Numbered from the stretch's first letter, positions 49,144 through 61,177 are shown. The stretch is 64,000 nt of DNA from Ampelocalamus luodianensis (GCA_036346255.1 CM070629.1:501001-565000); one strand, 5' to 3'. Program-made: numbers and translations. The notes: generated by a model not told the origin, from the letters alone.

Positions 49144-49199
49144 AGGGAGAGAGAGAGAGAGAGAAGAATAGACGAGACGAGACGAGACGAGACGAGACG
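49144..49199. repeat. (GA)n and (GACGA)n tracts upstream of WIYLD gene B
   Basis: A GA-rich tract (about 49144-49164) and five to six GACGA pentamers (about 49171-49199) lie 120-170 bp before the gene B start codon. They are probably in its promoter or leader. Confidence 0.85.
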
Positions 49200-50580
49200 C
49201 ACGCGGCGCTGCGCTGTGCAGTCGTTTACCCGTGTGCGCAGCAGAAAGGAGGCAGGACTGTTTCCTTAAAAAGGAAAACGATGGTAGGTACGGCCTCTGG
49301 CGATTTTGACGAGGTGTGGCGTTGCGTCTCGGCCTATCCCTATGTGCTCGCCAGCTAGCGTACCGCAGTACGTCTTGATCTCATCCGCTTGGCCGCAGCA
49401 ACACAGCAAGTTTCGTTGAGAAAACACTATCTTTTCCGCTTTGCCAAAGGGGCAGCAAGGCTAGTGACGACGACGACGACGACAATGGCGAGGTGTCTTA
49501 GGAATCAATCGCTCTCTGCCGCGCCAGGAAACTAAGCGAGGTAAGGGAGAAGAGTTGCCGATGACGACGGTGGAGATGCGGGAGGCGGAGATGACAAGAT
49601 TGGCAGGTGGCGACGCCGATAGGATGGAGGTATGCAAGAAGAGGGTACGAGGAAGGCACAACAGCTTTTTGTGATTTACCCCTTCGTCCCCATCCCTCCT
49701 CCCAGTCCCCTTCATCCTCTCTCTCTCACCATGACCCTGCCATGCAACACCGGCGAGTGGAGGAGGTCTACAGGGCCTCAGCGCGCGAGGAGGATGACAT
49801 GTCCAAATCTGGCTGCCGCAAGTTCGCCTCACGGTTTGGCTTCTTCCTCGGCGCCGGCGAGCGGAAAAGGTGGCGCAGTGGCCAGTGAGCGGATGAAGGT
49901 GCGGCCGGCCTGTCCCTCTGCCAATCTCCCCGTCGCGCTCTATCCCTCCAACTTCCTCGTCGGTTCTAGATCCATCAACGTCAAGCCTGCAACTGCAGTA
50001 ACACCTGGTGGCGTCATCTTCCTCATCTGCTCTGGTGCCTTGGACATCATCGCTGCTTCGCTCAGCCCAATCGAGCATTTATCCTGCAATCGACGCCCGG
50101 TGTCGGTGTCACAACTCGTCGCCCCTCCACTCCTCCCAGTCAACTCCCGTTTTTTTTTTTTTTTGTCTTTGTGCTTTTTTGGTTGATTTGGATATGTGCT
50201 ATCTCAAACGTTTCCGATTTCTTGATTCCTTTGTTCTTGTTTATTTTTCAATTGAAGTGGTCTCCTCAAATCTCAACTCAAGTGTTCTCTGTTTCATGAT
50301 GTGTTTATTCTTGTTGATTTTTTCCCCACTTGTGCCTCACTCCTTGCTGAGAAGGCATCGTGGATTTTGTATTCTCGCTACTTGCTGAGCTTCTGCAAGC
50401 TAGAGTCGGAGTAAGCAATACCTCGTGCACGATCTCCTTAGTGGCAAGCGCCAAACACATGGAGATTTAATTTGAAGAATGCGAATCCAGATCTGCATCA
50501 AACTTGATGGAAGCTAGATAAAAAAGGCTACTCTTGAAGAGTATTCTTTCACTTTTTTTGTAGTATGGATTTTATGCTTG
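49200..50580. other. GC-rich intergenic DNA between divergent units
   Basis: The stretch has a (GAC)n run at about 49467-49482 and long frames at 49461-50078 (-) and 49632-50186 (+) with low-complexity or unfamiliar content. No gene is supported. Confidence 0.35.
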
Positions 50581-50611
50581 GAACACTTCAATAATGCATT
50601 AATTTTTTTAG

Positions 50612-51256
50612 GAGTTACAAATAATTGATGGCCCAATGCAATCTTCTGGGAAGATCAGAATCTCGCACTCAACATAAGCTTGAGAAGGCCAAAGAGCTGA
50701 TAAAGAAGTTAAAGGTACGCTCATATCAACTTAAGATTTGTTCCTGAATGTACAAATTTAGTTTGAGTGACCTTTACCTGTGCAGATAACAACAGGCAAG
50801 GGTACAAGACCTTGAGAAGGAACTGGAAGAAAAGGAAAATGATTTCATCAGGGACTTGAGGTCTTCAAAGAAATTTAAAGCAGACCAGACCAGACAAATT
50901 CAAGAAATACTGCAGCTAATAATGGCTTCCCTAGTCCAAGTGCCGGATATGGAAATCAAATAACGAAGCTTGATGAGGTAATGCAGGATCCATGCAACAA
51001 GGAGTCTCACTTGAACTGGTTGATCCCTGAGGCTAAAAGTGATCTGAACTTAAAAGACAACCTGCACAACAGGATTGTAGATGTGATAGACCTAGATGCC
51101 GACGATTCTGTCTTCCCAGATGAACACAAGATAGAATCTTCTGCCAAACCGTTTGGGAATTGTGACGACACTTTGATTCCCGGACTCAGTCCAGTCATTG
51201 TCAACATGATAACAAAAGGCCATTTGACTGTGTTTGTGAACCTCAGTCATGAATGA
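50612..51256 (+). pseudogene. Truncated, frameshifted fragment resembling a TRAIP-like E3 ligase coiled-coil region
   Basis: A first exon-like piece (50612-50714) reads MAQCNLLGRSESRTQHKLEK and KAKELIKKLK before a GT donor. A second piece begins after an AG at 50795 and reads ARVQDLEKELEEKENDFIRD, then RSSKKFKADQTRQIQEILQ. The reading frame then shifts by one base at about 50915-50925. The other frame continues ANNGFPSPSAGYGNQ...VVIDLDADD-like and ends at the TGA at 51254-51256. The coiled-coil plus IDLDAD pattern resembles the C-terminal half of plant TRAIP/NOPO-like proteins from memory, so the family call is tentative. No RING finger was found upstream. The retained intron argues against a processed copy. 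The frameshift and missing N-terminus argue for a relict. Confidence 0.45.
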
Positions 51257-51259
51257 TTT

Positions 51260-52685
51260 CAATTTTAGTCAAGTCGTGTGACTGTAATTTATGATTGTAA
51301 CTTGCCATGTCAGGCTATTTTCTGAACATAACTATAGTTTTGAATGAACAGAGATGAAGAAGCAATTCTATCACATGTATTTAAAATATGTATTGCAAAT
51401 GTTCATGCTCTCAACAACACAATTTCTCATTGATAACCACATTGACGTTGCCGTCTTAGATGAGTTTTTCTCACTTTTACAACCAAGTGGCAAGTTGAAA
51501 CAAAAAGGCCCAATGTCAAGTTTAGGGTGAAGCTTAGGATTTGAGACCCAATAGTGAGTTGGAGGCATGCCTGCTCAGCTTGTCTGGTGTAATGAGGACC
51601 TAGCTAGCTTTGCAAATGTTCATGTCTACCGTCCAAGGGTTGCTCTATTGGTCGCTTTGTCTATTTGGCTACCTTCCAAAAAGGGGGGGGGGGGGGAACT
51701 TTATTTACCGTTGTTGAATACTATTTGAAATGGCGTTTAATAGAATAGGAATATTTTTATTTGTTTACTACCGAAACAAGTCGAAGGTACTACTGAAACG
51801 AACAAGATATATCGGGTTTTATTTTGTTGGCTAACCCAAGCAATAACTTTAACTTGTGGAGGTCGGATTCTTGTCAGGTATGTGTGTTCCCCCTCCGATC
51901 TATCGGTATCACACCATCCATGCTGGAATAACAAAAAACAACATTCATCTGCACGTCGTGGACGAGCCTCTTTCTCCCTCCATAGGCATACATGAGCCAG
52001 CAAAACCATCAGAATACGCGACTACATTCCAACCTCCTCTCTTTTTTTGTTCTCCCCCCTCCCCCCGAAAGAGTAGCCTCCACATGGTATAAGCAAGACA
52101 GATAAAATTATGCACTACACGTATTTAAGGTACCTAAAAGTAGGGGGTGTCTGGTTTCGAGTCGCAGCATGACATGTAATTCATCTTCAAGGTAGTAATG
52201 GTAGTGGGTGCCCGGGCGCTCATGGCTGGCCTAATGGGGTTACGATTTTCTAGGCAGACAGATAGCACTATGCATTATTGCTCTAGAACCCGGGTTAAAC
52301 ATCCACCAGACCACTGCCCTGAGCTTCCGTCCACCGATTACCACAAATGCTACAACACATCACAAAGAACCAACCCATACACTACAGGCTACAGTATGCG
52401 ATATGGATACACGATCCGGAAATTATGCATCAAACCAACAAGCACCTGTCACCAAACAAAGCTCACAAAGATAAGAAAAGAAAAGAAAAGATGACTTCTG
52501 TAATATCCTGATAATAGCTTCAACCAAATAACCAATCCATCCAAACGAAATAACCAATCCACGCATGCCTAAAACCCCTAGTTCAACTACTGATAAAAGC
52601 TAAATCTCCAATAAACCAAGTGACCCAAGTCATTTGCAGTCTAGATAAACAGACAGATAAGGAACAAAAATTGCCGCTGTTCTGC
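51260..52685. other. Intergenic DNA and probable PABP 3' UTR
   Basis: The part adjacent to 52685 is presumably the PABP 3' UTR. A poly-G run occurs at about 51686-51697. No other gene was recognised. Confidence 0.45.
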
Positions 52686-55600
52686 TTACGAAGAGATGAC
52701 ACCGTCGTTCAGCGAGAGCGAACCCAGTTGCTGCTCAGGTGTGGTCTGGAGCTGCTGAGCGCCGCGGAGAACCTCCATGGCCTCAGCAACCTTGGCCTTC
52801 AGAGCGTCTGGCGACTCAAGCAGGTGCAGAACTTCAGTCTGGTCCATCTCCAGAAGCATGCCAGTCACCTTGGCAGCCTGGTCATGCTCCAGCTGATCAA
52901 CAAGAGGGTACAAGTTCTCACCAAGCATCTGCAATTATAAACAATGCAAGGTCAAAAAACGTCTTCCCCAATAAAAAGAAAAACAACGCGCGGAAAACAG
53001 AGGACACACACATAGTTCCCGTACCATTCTTTGCTGATTAGGGGCTGCGTTAGCCAGTGCAGTAGCCAATGCTCCAATTGGAATAGGCTGTGACGCACCA
53101 TCACCTCTCATAGGCATCCCTCCCATCTCATACGGGGATGGCATCACACTGCCAACACCATGCAAGGCAGGATCAGGCATGCCGCGTCCAGTAGGATAGC
53201 GGTAGCCACGCCCACCCCTAGACATCATCTGCAGCATAAATGAATTTCAGAATAGAAACAATTTCAGAATATGGTTCTACTTCTTTAGGAAAATAGTTTC
53301 TCCCCTATGCAAAAGCTCTAAATACCTCAGGGCATGTGAAAGCAAATACTGGATGTTAACGATGAATCATTTAGTATTCAGCAAATGAAGAAAGCATAAC
53401 TTTGTGCAGCATACCTGTTGAGGACCCATTGGCATGGTTCCACCAGCACCAGCACGCCTACCAGCTGGGCGTTGTGGTTGCTGCCCTTGCTGAACCATAG
53501 GCATGATAAAGTTTGGCATTGGGCCTGCACCTGGCCTCATCCCAGGCATGAGAGGTTGCTGGAAGCCAAATCCAGGCTAAAAAAGAGCACAATTTTATCA
53601 ACCCAAGGTTCATATATAAGTATATATAACGGGAAGGCATTAAGAGAATTCTACTTCTACATGATGGAACCCAACTGAAAGCAAGCAAAACTGTAATTTG
53701 CGCTGCATGTTTTCTTGTCAACCATAAGTTACATGAGTATTAATGGCCAACATGTTGAACTGCAAAACCAAATGAGAATATACTACATAGTGCAATGTTG
53801 AAACTGCAGAATGCCAATTTATCAGTCAATTATACAACAGCGTAAAGGCAACATAGAAGGCATTAATCAATTCACTTTTTTCTGCTGCCTTTTTTGGGTC
53901 ATTTACTATGCATAAAATAGCTCATACGTCAAGAACACATATAAAACAACAAATTTTACTTAAGACCAATAAAGGAGATAAGCAGTGACAAGTAATCTCC
54001 AGAAAACAAGGAAATCAGGAGAACAGCTACGCACTTCTACGGTGAAGGAATCAACAGCAAAAATAAAAGAGCATCAACCGTAACATCGAGTTAACCCTAT
54101 TATCACTTAAATTTAAGGTGGAGGTAGTCCACTTAACTTCCAATAAAACATATTATTCTGGCACTAGAGAAGGTGCTTTATAAATAACATAAAAAGCACA
54201 GCTAGGACACTAAAATAGCAAGCAATGGCACAACCTTGGTTACTTTGTACCCACTTCAACGTGTGCAAACACACTATCAGACTACAGCATGTTAAGATTA
54301 ATATAAACTACTATGGGCATGCTTGATCTAAGGAATGGCGTCAATCCTAGGATGGGTTGGTCCATCATGATGTCATCCAATGATTTTTGTGACATCACCT
54401 TATTTCTGGTTTTCTATTGATGTTGTAGTCATGGGTGACAGTATAATGACAAACCAATTCACTATATTCCTCAAACCAAACAAGATGAGGAATAACAGTT
54501 GAGCAGTACCTCCTAAATATCATAGGACCAACCTGTTACAAAAATACTTTTAAGCTTTGTCCACCTACATCTAACAAGTGCCCTTGAGCAAGATTTTTTC
54601 AGCCAAGACTGGCAGTTGGAACAGTAGAATTAATGGCAACTAAGAAACAGCAAAGCCTTCAATACATTGGTTGGTACGAAATCAGACTAGTAACTTAGTA
54701 ACAATGGCACACACTTACATCAAAGCATGGATCAGGAGTAAGACCAGTGAGAAAAAGTAAAAATAATGCCTCTTATTCTAAAGTAATAGCGTACGCTTAC
54801 ATGAAAAACCCAAAACGATATAATAATGTTACTAAATGTAACTTTATATTTAGCTAGATGGAAAACCCTATATACATCATAAACATTAATACTACTCACC
54901 TGGGGGTTGATAAACGCTGGAGGTGGCTGACCATAAAACAGTTGCTGACCAACTCCAGGAACACCAGGAGGAAACATGGGCATGCGAGGACCAACTGAAG
55001 GGGCCATCGCAACAGGACGCAATTGCGAAAATTGTGCCTGCAACAGGCAGCAACATTAGTGACAAACATCATACTACAGCACAGAAACACTATAATTGAA
55101 GAGAATAGAAGTCATGTGAGTCAGAATTTCACTAAAGCACAGCAATTCTACTGATAATCTAGAATATTTATATAATTATATGACAAGTCGCATACAAGTG
55201 CACATTAAGTCAGAAAAAATTAGCTACTACACATTAGTACCATGAAAAGGCACTACGTCCATAAATTAAATAATAGGTGCAATCAGATAGCATATCTGCG
55301 GTGCTATACATATAAAAATATTCCCATCTGCATAGGATTGTTGACAAACTAAGTGAGAAAATACTCTCCACATAACAAGAAATTCTGCATCAAATAGGGA
55401 TAATAGAGAAACACGAAAAACTGACAATGAGGCAGAACACCATTTCACCCAACAAAGATTCTTACCTGCAGCCTTGCCTTCCTGTCTTCCTTGCGCTGTG
55501 CAAGTGCAACATAAAGTGGTTTGCTGCCAACCATCTTGCTGTTCATTTCGGCCAGCTACATAGGTGACATCACCGAAAGAAAAATAAACACCAAGGCACA

Positions 55601-57712
55601 CACTAAATATTATGTACAAAGATTACAGATCCATCTTACAGCTCGAGAAGCATCTTCAGCAGATTTAAAAGCAACAAATCCAGAACCTCTGCTAACACCA
55701 TTTGAATCCCGCATGACCTATGACATAGCTTCATTTAGTACCAGAAATTTAGAAGCATAAAGTCATGTGCGCATCAGTAGGTGAAAATTTAAACAAACCT
55801 TGCAGGAAGTAATAGTGCCAAACTCAGCAAAAATTTCACGCAACTTTTCATCATCGATACCATCATCCAAGTTCTTTAGATACAAGTTAGTGTTTTGATA
55901 CTTCTCTGCTGCCTCTTGAAGGTTCTTTTCAAACTTCTCTTTCAGTTCCATCTCTCTTTCCGACTTCTTCTGTGCTCTTCCAACATACCATTCCTTATCG
56001 TTAATTTTCTTGCCATTCAACTCTTGAACAGCCTGAGCAGCAGCATCTGGATTTTCAAAGTTGATAAATCCAAAACACTTGGATTTTCCATCCGGCTCCC
56101 TCATTACAACAACACTAGTTATGGTTCCAAATTCTCCAAAGATATCCTTCAAGTCATCTTCAGTGGTAGTCTCAGATAGGTTCTTTACGTAAACATTATT
56201 GAACGTGACATTGCCTGGAGCATTATCCCTCTCCTGCTTACGAATGAAAGGCCCAACATACACCTTCTTGTCATTTATAAGCATCCCATTGAGTTTATCA
56301 ATAGCAGCCTGAGCAGCCTCGTCGCGCTCAAACTGAACGAAGCCGTAGCCCTTTGATTCTCCAGAAGCATCTGTTGCGACTTTACACGAAAGAATGTTTC
56401 CAAACATACAGAACGTATCATACAAAGCTTTGTTGTCTATAAACTTATCAAGATTCTGAAAAAATGAAAGTCAGGAAGTCAGGCAACATAACATTCACAA
56501 CCAACAAGTCAAGAATAGCTTTCAGAATACGCAAGCACACCTTAATAAATATATTTGCTGCGCCACTCTTGCGCAAGCTGGGGTCACGGTTAGAATACAT
56601 TATCCTGATAGGTTTTCCATTGATAGGAGTGTAGTTGAGCATTTCCAGCGCCCGTGCAGCTACAAGATACCTCAATATCAGTACAAAACAACTAAAAAAG
56701 GAAACAGAGTTATTACAAAATGAAAGCCTTACAGACAAAGCAAGAAGATGCATGCACGTGGTTCTATAAGAAAAGAAAAGGAATAGATATGTCTTAAGGA
56801 GAACGTGACAGAAAACAATCAGCAGTAACATCTCCATGTCATGGAAACAATTTCTTAAACGTACAAACTACCAGGACAACATCAATGACTATTTCCACAA
56901 ATCAGAAATCCTGATATACAGATCCAGATTTCTGTATTACCTTTACCGGAGCAGAGCAACTAAATGCATGCACAGGGCAAACACATGCCTCCCATAAACA
57001 TAAGACGTACATTAACTAAATTAATTTTATCACAATGTATGCTGCACATTTTTAGGTAATACAGTCCAGATTTGTGGACATCCACGTACTCCAGGGAAAA
57101 TACGAAAACAGGAAAGTAGTAAGATCGAAGTAAGCAACAGTCCTAAACATCCAAATTTAGTGGTATTGAACAACATTTTTGTTGTAGAAATAAAAATTTC
57201 TGCCCTGAAACACCGTCGAGACCCTAACCGCCTAAAAAAAACAGCATATCAGACCCTAACCGCGTCAAAAACACCCACCACCCCGCCGCCATGAAAACAC
57301 CAACCGTAGCCACCGTTCGACAAAACCGCATCAAAACCCTAACCGGCCCAAATCCGACCGCCCAAACCCTAAACGCGTAAAATTAAACTCGATCGAAACC
57401 CTAGCCGCGCAAAAAAAAAAAAAAAAAAACTAATCGGCCGGCGGAGGGATCGGAGACGGGGGTTCTCTCACCATCGTTGGGGTTGCTGTAGTTGACGTAG
57501 GCGTACCCGAGCGACCTCCGCGTGGTGACATCCCTGCAGACGCGCACCGACACGACGCCGCCGACCTGCGCGAAAACGTCGAAGAGCTGCGCGTCCTGCA
57601 CGCTAACGTCGAGGTCCCCCACGTACAGCGACGTCGCCGGGAACGCCGCCGCGGCCGGGGAGCCGCCCTCCGACGCGGGGCTCACCGCCTGCGCCTGCGC
57701 CTGCGTCGCCAT
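52686..57712 (-). CDS. PABP: Cytoplasmic poly(A)-binding protein (PABPC type)
   Basis: Nine exons (57712-57472, 56659-56541, 56455-55799, 55717-55640, 55555-55466, 55037-54900, 53576-53415, 53228-53025, 52928-52686) join to 643 residues, the usual length for plant PABPs. Four RRMs are visible by RNP2/RNP1 motifs: SLYVGDL (28-34) with SLGYAYVNY (67-75), NIFIKNL (116-122) with KGYGFVQF (155-162), NVYVKNL (207-213) with KCFGFINF (246-253), and NLYLKNL (310-316) with RGSGFVAF (349-356). A Pro/Gly/Met/Gln-rich linker (about 396-560) and the C-terminal MLLE/PABC domain (KVTGMLLE, 583-590) follow. The protein coats poly(A) tails, joins eIF4G at the cap complex and recruits PAM2-motif proteins through MLLE. 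All phases agree and no lesion was seen. The start is the first ATG after an A-tract-rich leader, with an Ala-rich N-terminus typical of the family. Confidence 0.96.
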
Positions 57713-58139
57713 CTCCGATCGAAGGATTTGGTTTTTTTTTTTCGGGGTTTTGAGGATTTTTTTTTGGGGTGTTTTTTTGGTTTAGGGTTTGATAAGGGTT
57801 GGGGGCTGGCTCCCAACCGCGGCGTGAGGAGAGAGAGAAAAAGGGAGGAGGCGGCGGCGGGGCAGGGGAGGGGAGGAGAGCTCCATCTGTAGCCTCGTCT
57901 CGTCGGACTCTGCCCGTTGGATCGTGTGCCGGCACCACTGGACGGCCTGATCGCCACGCGTGGGGCGTGCGCGTGTCCGGCTATCCCAAGGATCGCTGAC
58001 GTCACCACCGCTCTCGAGAAAAAGAAAGAAAAAAAGAAAAGAAAAGAAAAACACAGCACGAGAGGCAGAGCCACCAAAAGGATTGACCTCGGGGTCTTAG
58101 GATTTAGGAATTCGAATTTGGATCATCTCCAAATCAAAT
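57713..58139. other. PABP leader/promoter region
   Basis: A GC-rich, pyrimidine-asymmetric stretch containing AG/GA-rich runs lies directly upstream of the PABP start codon. The low-complexity frames here are not credible genes. Confidence 0.45.
57717..57790 (-). promoter_or_regulatory. A-tract-rich leader of the PABP gene
   Basis: On the coding strand, the 80 bases before the ATG contain A-runs of 7, 9 and 11 (57772-57778, 57757-57765, 57732-57742), the last ending about 20 bases before the start codon. An AAACCCTAAA telo-box (57781-57790) lies just upstream. In animals, oligo(A) in the PABP leader binds PABP and represses its own translation. The same role here is inference, and the transcription start is unknown. 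Confidence 0.55.
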
Positions 58140-59389
58140 GTGTACCAAATAAATGTGAATCCACTTGATTTGAAGTGTTTTCGTGACCGTGCTTTTTTTT
58201 TATTGCGTCAAATTCTTGATTTGGATTGGGCAGGGGAGCACGGTGACACTTATAAACTCATATTAGCGTGGATACCGTTAACAGCAGAAAAAAAAAAGGA
58301 ATATGTTAATTGTTGTGTACAATTATTAATTCGAAGTGCTTTTTAGTACCGTGCTTTCCGTGATTGTGTGGAATTCTTAAATTGAGTTGTGTCCTATTAA
58401 ATCCGGTTGCAAGTATAGCACAGATATGGAGTGTATTGATTGTTGTGTGGAATTCTTAAATTTGAGTTGCTTCCATCATTGTAGTTTCGCTATTGCGTCA
58501 AAATTGGGTTGGGTGGGGGTGACCGAGGCGAAAACTAACTCATAGTAAATGTGAATTCAGTAGTTATGAATGTAGCATGGATACCATTACATCCAAAAAA
58601 ATATATTGATTGTTGTGTGGAATTGTTAATGTGAAGTGCTTTTATTTACCATGCTGCCGCAATTGTGTGGATTATTAAATTGGTTTGATTAGTGTATTTG
58701 CATCAAATTCGTAATTTGGGATGTGAATTCGGTTATTGTGAATGGATACCCTAAAAAAAATTTGTTATGGAGAAGTGTTATTTTGAAGTACTAGTATTAC
58801 TATGCTTCCATTATTGTAGGGAATCCTTAATTTTGGTATTCGAAGGATGAATGTCCAGTTTTGAATGTACCACGGATACCATTAAACAGCAAAAATATAT
58901 TGATTGTTATGTGGAAGTATTAATTTGAAGTGCTTTCATTATTGTTCTTCCGTTATTGTGTGGAATTTTTTATTCAGGTTGGGCATGGTGAACGACCAAG
59001 TTTATACTATGATAAGTACGAATTTGGATAGTTTGCAAAACAAAATATGAAACTAATATAGATTAAATGCAAACCCAGTTACAAATGTAGTGCAGATACT
59101 GTGAACGACACGAACATGTTGATCGTTGTATATCGCTGTGCTTCTTCAGTTAATCAGTTGTGTGGAATTCTTAATTTGGTATGATCAAGGGTTCCGTCGG
59201 GTACGCTTTTAATGGATGGATTGTTAGGATTTGAGCTGGCTGAATCAGATTGGATAATGGTATACTACGACTTAGGAATGAAAGTTTGGATATTGAAAAA
59301 TGGAACTAAAACTTATTAAACGCAACTCTAGTCACGGATATAGTGTGGGTACCATTAACAACAAGAACATATTAATCAACTCTAGTCAC
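58140..59389. repeat. Decayed tandem repeats upstream of PABP
   Basis: A cassette recurs about six times with the order GGATACC(A/G)TTAACA, an A-run, ATATTGATTGTTGTGTGGAA, TTCTTAATTTGAAGTGCTTT, then CCGTGATTGTGTGGAATTC. Anchors lie near 58270, 58579, 58744, 58874, 59094 and 59347. Spacing is irregular (130-310 bp) and copies are diverged, so this is an old tandem array. No coding potential. Confidence 0.7.
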
Positions 59390-59433
59390 GGACCTCGACG
59401 TTTGCGTGCAGGACGCGCAGCTCTTGGACGTTT
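59390..59433 (+). pseudogene. Inverted 44-bp fragment of PABP exon 1
   Basis: The stretch matches the coding strand of PABP exon 1 (57617-57574) at 42 of 44 positions and covers codons for DLDV.VQDAQLL/FDV. It lies on the opposite strand from the gene, about 1.7 kb upstream of its start. It is followed directly by TAGGGTTTGATAA, which also occurs next to the PABP leader on the + strand (about 57783-57795). Confidence 0.9.
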
Positions 59434-59862
59434 AGGGTTTGATAATACAAACTGACCTCAACTCAACCCAGAGGTGGAAGGGTATGATCCTATCACAAGC
59501 ACTAGCTTAATTCACTATATTAATCAATGTAAAATGCTCACGTGTGCAATCATTGAGGAGGGGGGAAACGAAAGATATATATCAACCTCCAGACAGTGTG
59601 CTACTTACTGCTACCTACTACAATATGGAGAGGCAACCAAGTATGCTCACCTCAAATGAACTGTAATCTGCAACATGACACTACCTATATTACGCTGTAA
59701 ACAACATTACATCCATCTATGCTCCAGGGAGAAGAGAATCTGCTGCTGTGCTGCACTCGCAGTTCACCGACCAATGTTTCAATGAGCTGAATTGCCAAAC
59801 GGCTGCTGCGGGTTCAACCCCCCAAGTGATGGCCTTATAAAGAATAATCTACGCTATCCAAT

Positions 59863-60003
59863 TCAAGCACCTTGTTCACCGTTCTTCTTTATTTTGAGGG
59901 CGGCTCTGACGGCGTTCCCCCTTGTGATCATCCCGACCTTCAGAACAGGAATTTCGTTCGAGGCACCTAGCCAAAGAAACGAAACGGGATGGAAGGAAGG
60001 AAG

Positions 60004-60034
<31 letters not shown>

Positions 60035-61177
60035 CCACTCTCCAATTTACCCATGCTATCAACCACAGGCAATCTGCGATATTTGGTTTCCAGTAGCAAC
60101 CTGTGAAACAAGAGACCACCGTTCCTTGCAGCAGCGTCCAGGTTAGTAGTTTCACGCACCACAATATGATTCGGTTGATTAGGAGCGATCTAATACTCTC
60201 GCTAACTCGACGCTAAGAAAGGATTAACCGCTGTTAAACCCGATTACTGCTACGAGGTTAGACCTAAAAACGCGGGCTCTCACAAACAGCACATGGCCGA
60301 TTACATCAACTGGTACACCAGGTACAGTATAATGTATTGTTTAGTCACCAAGATTACATTGTTATCACCAAACAGTTTTTAGTTCCGTAAAATGTGAAGG
60401 TGCTACGCGGTCGAAACATTTTATATTACGGTGGATTGCTGTTTCTCAACATAGAAAGATGAAAAATTCGCATCAGAAAATTGCTTGACTTGCAAACCAG
60501 AGCATTCCATCCCAATACTTTGCAGTAAAAAAAAACTAAACATATAAAAACAGATGCATAATTAGGCAATAAAAATAATTCGATGACAACTCCAGGTTTT
60601 ATAGAAGATACCTTCCAAGTGCTATCCACCTCAGGAAACACACTTTTTGTATTTGTATCAGCCAGTCCACTTCCTGAAGCATGAGAATATATTCAAAATA
60701 CTGCCATTATAATAATACCAGATACTGTGGATCATACAACATTATAGAACTACTCGGTAGGATATGAGAAAAGTAATGGAAAAGACCTCGAGCTTATCTG
60801 TACATCTTAAAGTGCTACAGAAAATATACCACGACGAAGGTTGTTAACATCGCGTTCCTAGGTAGGATCATTCTGTTGTAGAGAGGATCGCAATTCTAGG
60901 ATCTTACCTTGAAATCCATGCGTCAAAAGATAATAAAGTCTCAGTCGTCATTTTGTATGGTTCTTTCTGAGTAAGATCCTACGTATTGAGAATTTGAGAT
61001 CCTTACAACCTTGTATCACGGCAAGTAGATGGTAGTGCATTGACGTATGGTTTTTGCAGTTCAGAACAAATCTTGTAATATGAGTTGTTTGTATGCAAGT
61101 GATCATTCAAAGTTCCAAGAAGGAATACCTGACACTGAGTCCAACGCTAATAAATCGTAATCTGAGACAACGCCAAC
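59863..61177 (-). pseudogene. CBSX: CBSX1/2-type CBS-domain protein, 5'-truncated pseudogene
   Basis: Exon-like pieces read, in order, VGVVSDYDLLALDSVSG (61177-61129), SGLADTNTKSVFPEVDSTWK (60673-60612), VVRETTNLDAAAR (about 60160-60122), LLLETKYRRLPVVDSMGKL (about 60103-60047) and VGMITRGNAVRAALKIKK with the normal terminus NGEQGA-stop (59937-59863). These match the end of CBS1 and most of CBS2 of the plastid CBSX1/2 proteins, which bind adenosine nucleotides and activate thioredoxins. The N-terminus, transit peptide, most of CBS1 and the segment between STWK and VVRE are missing. The intron between DAAAR and LLLETK is reduced to about 20 bases with no GT donor, and a (GATA)n tract fills another. 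I judge it non-functional. Sequence beyond the window cannot rescue it, because the gap is internal. Confidence 0.82.
60008..60034. repeat. (GATA)n microsatellite in the CBSX pseudogene
   Basis: About seven GATA/ATAG tetramers lie within the last intron remnant. Confidence 0.9.
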
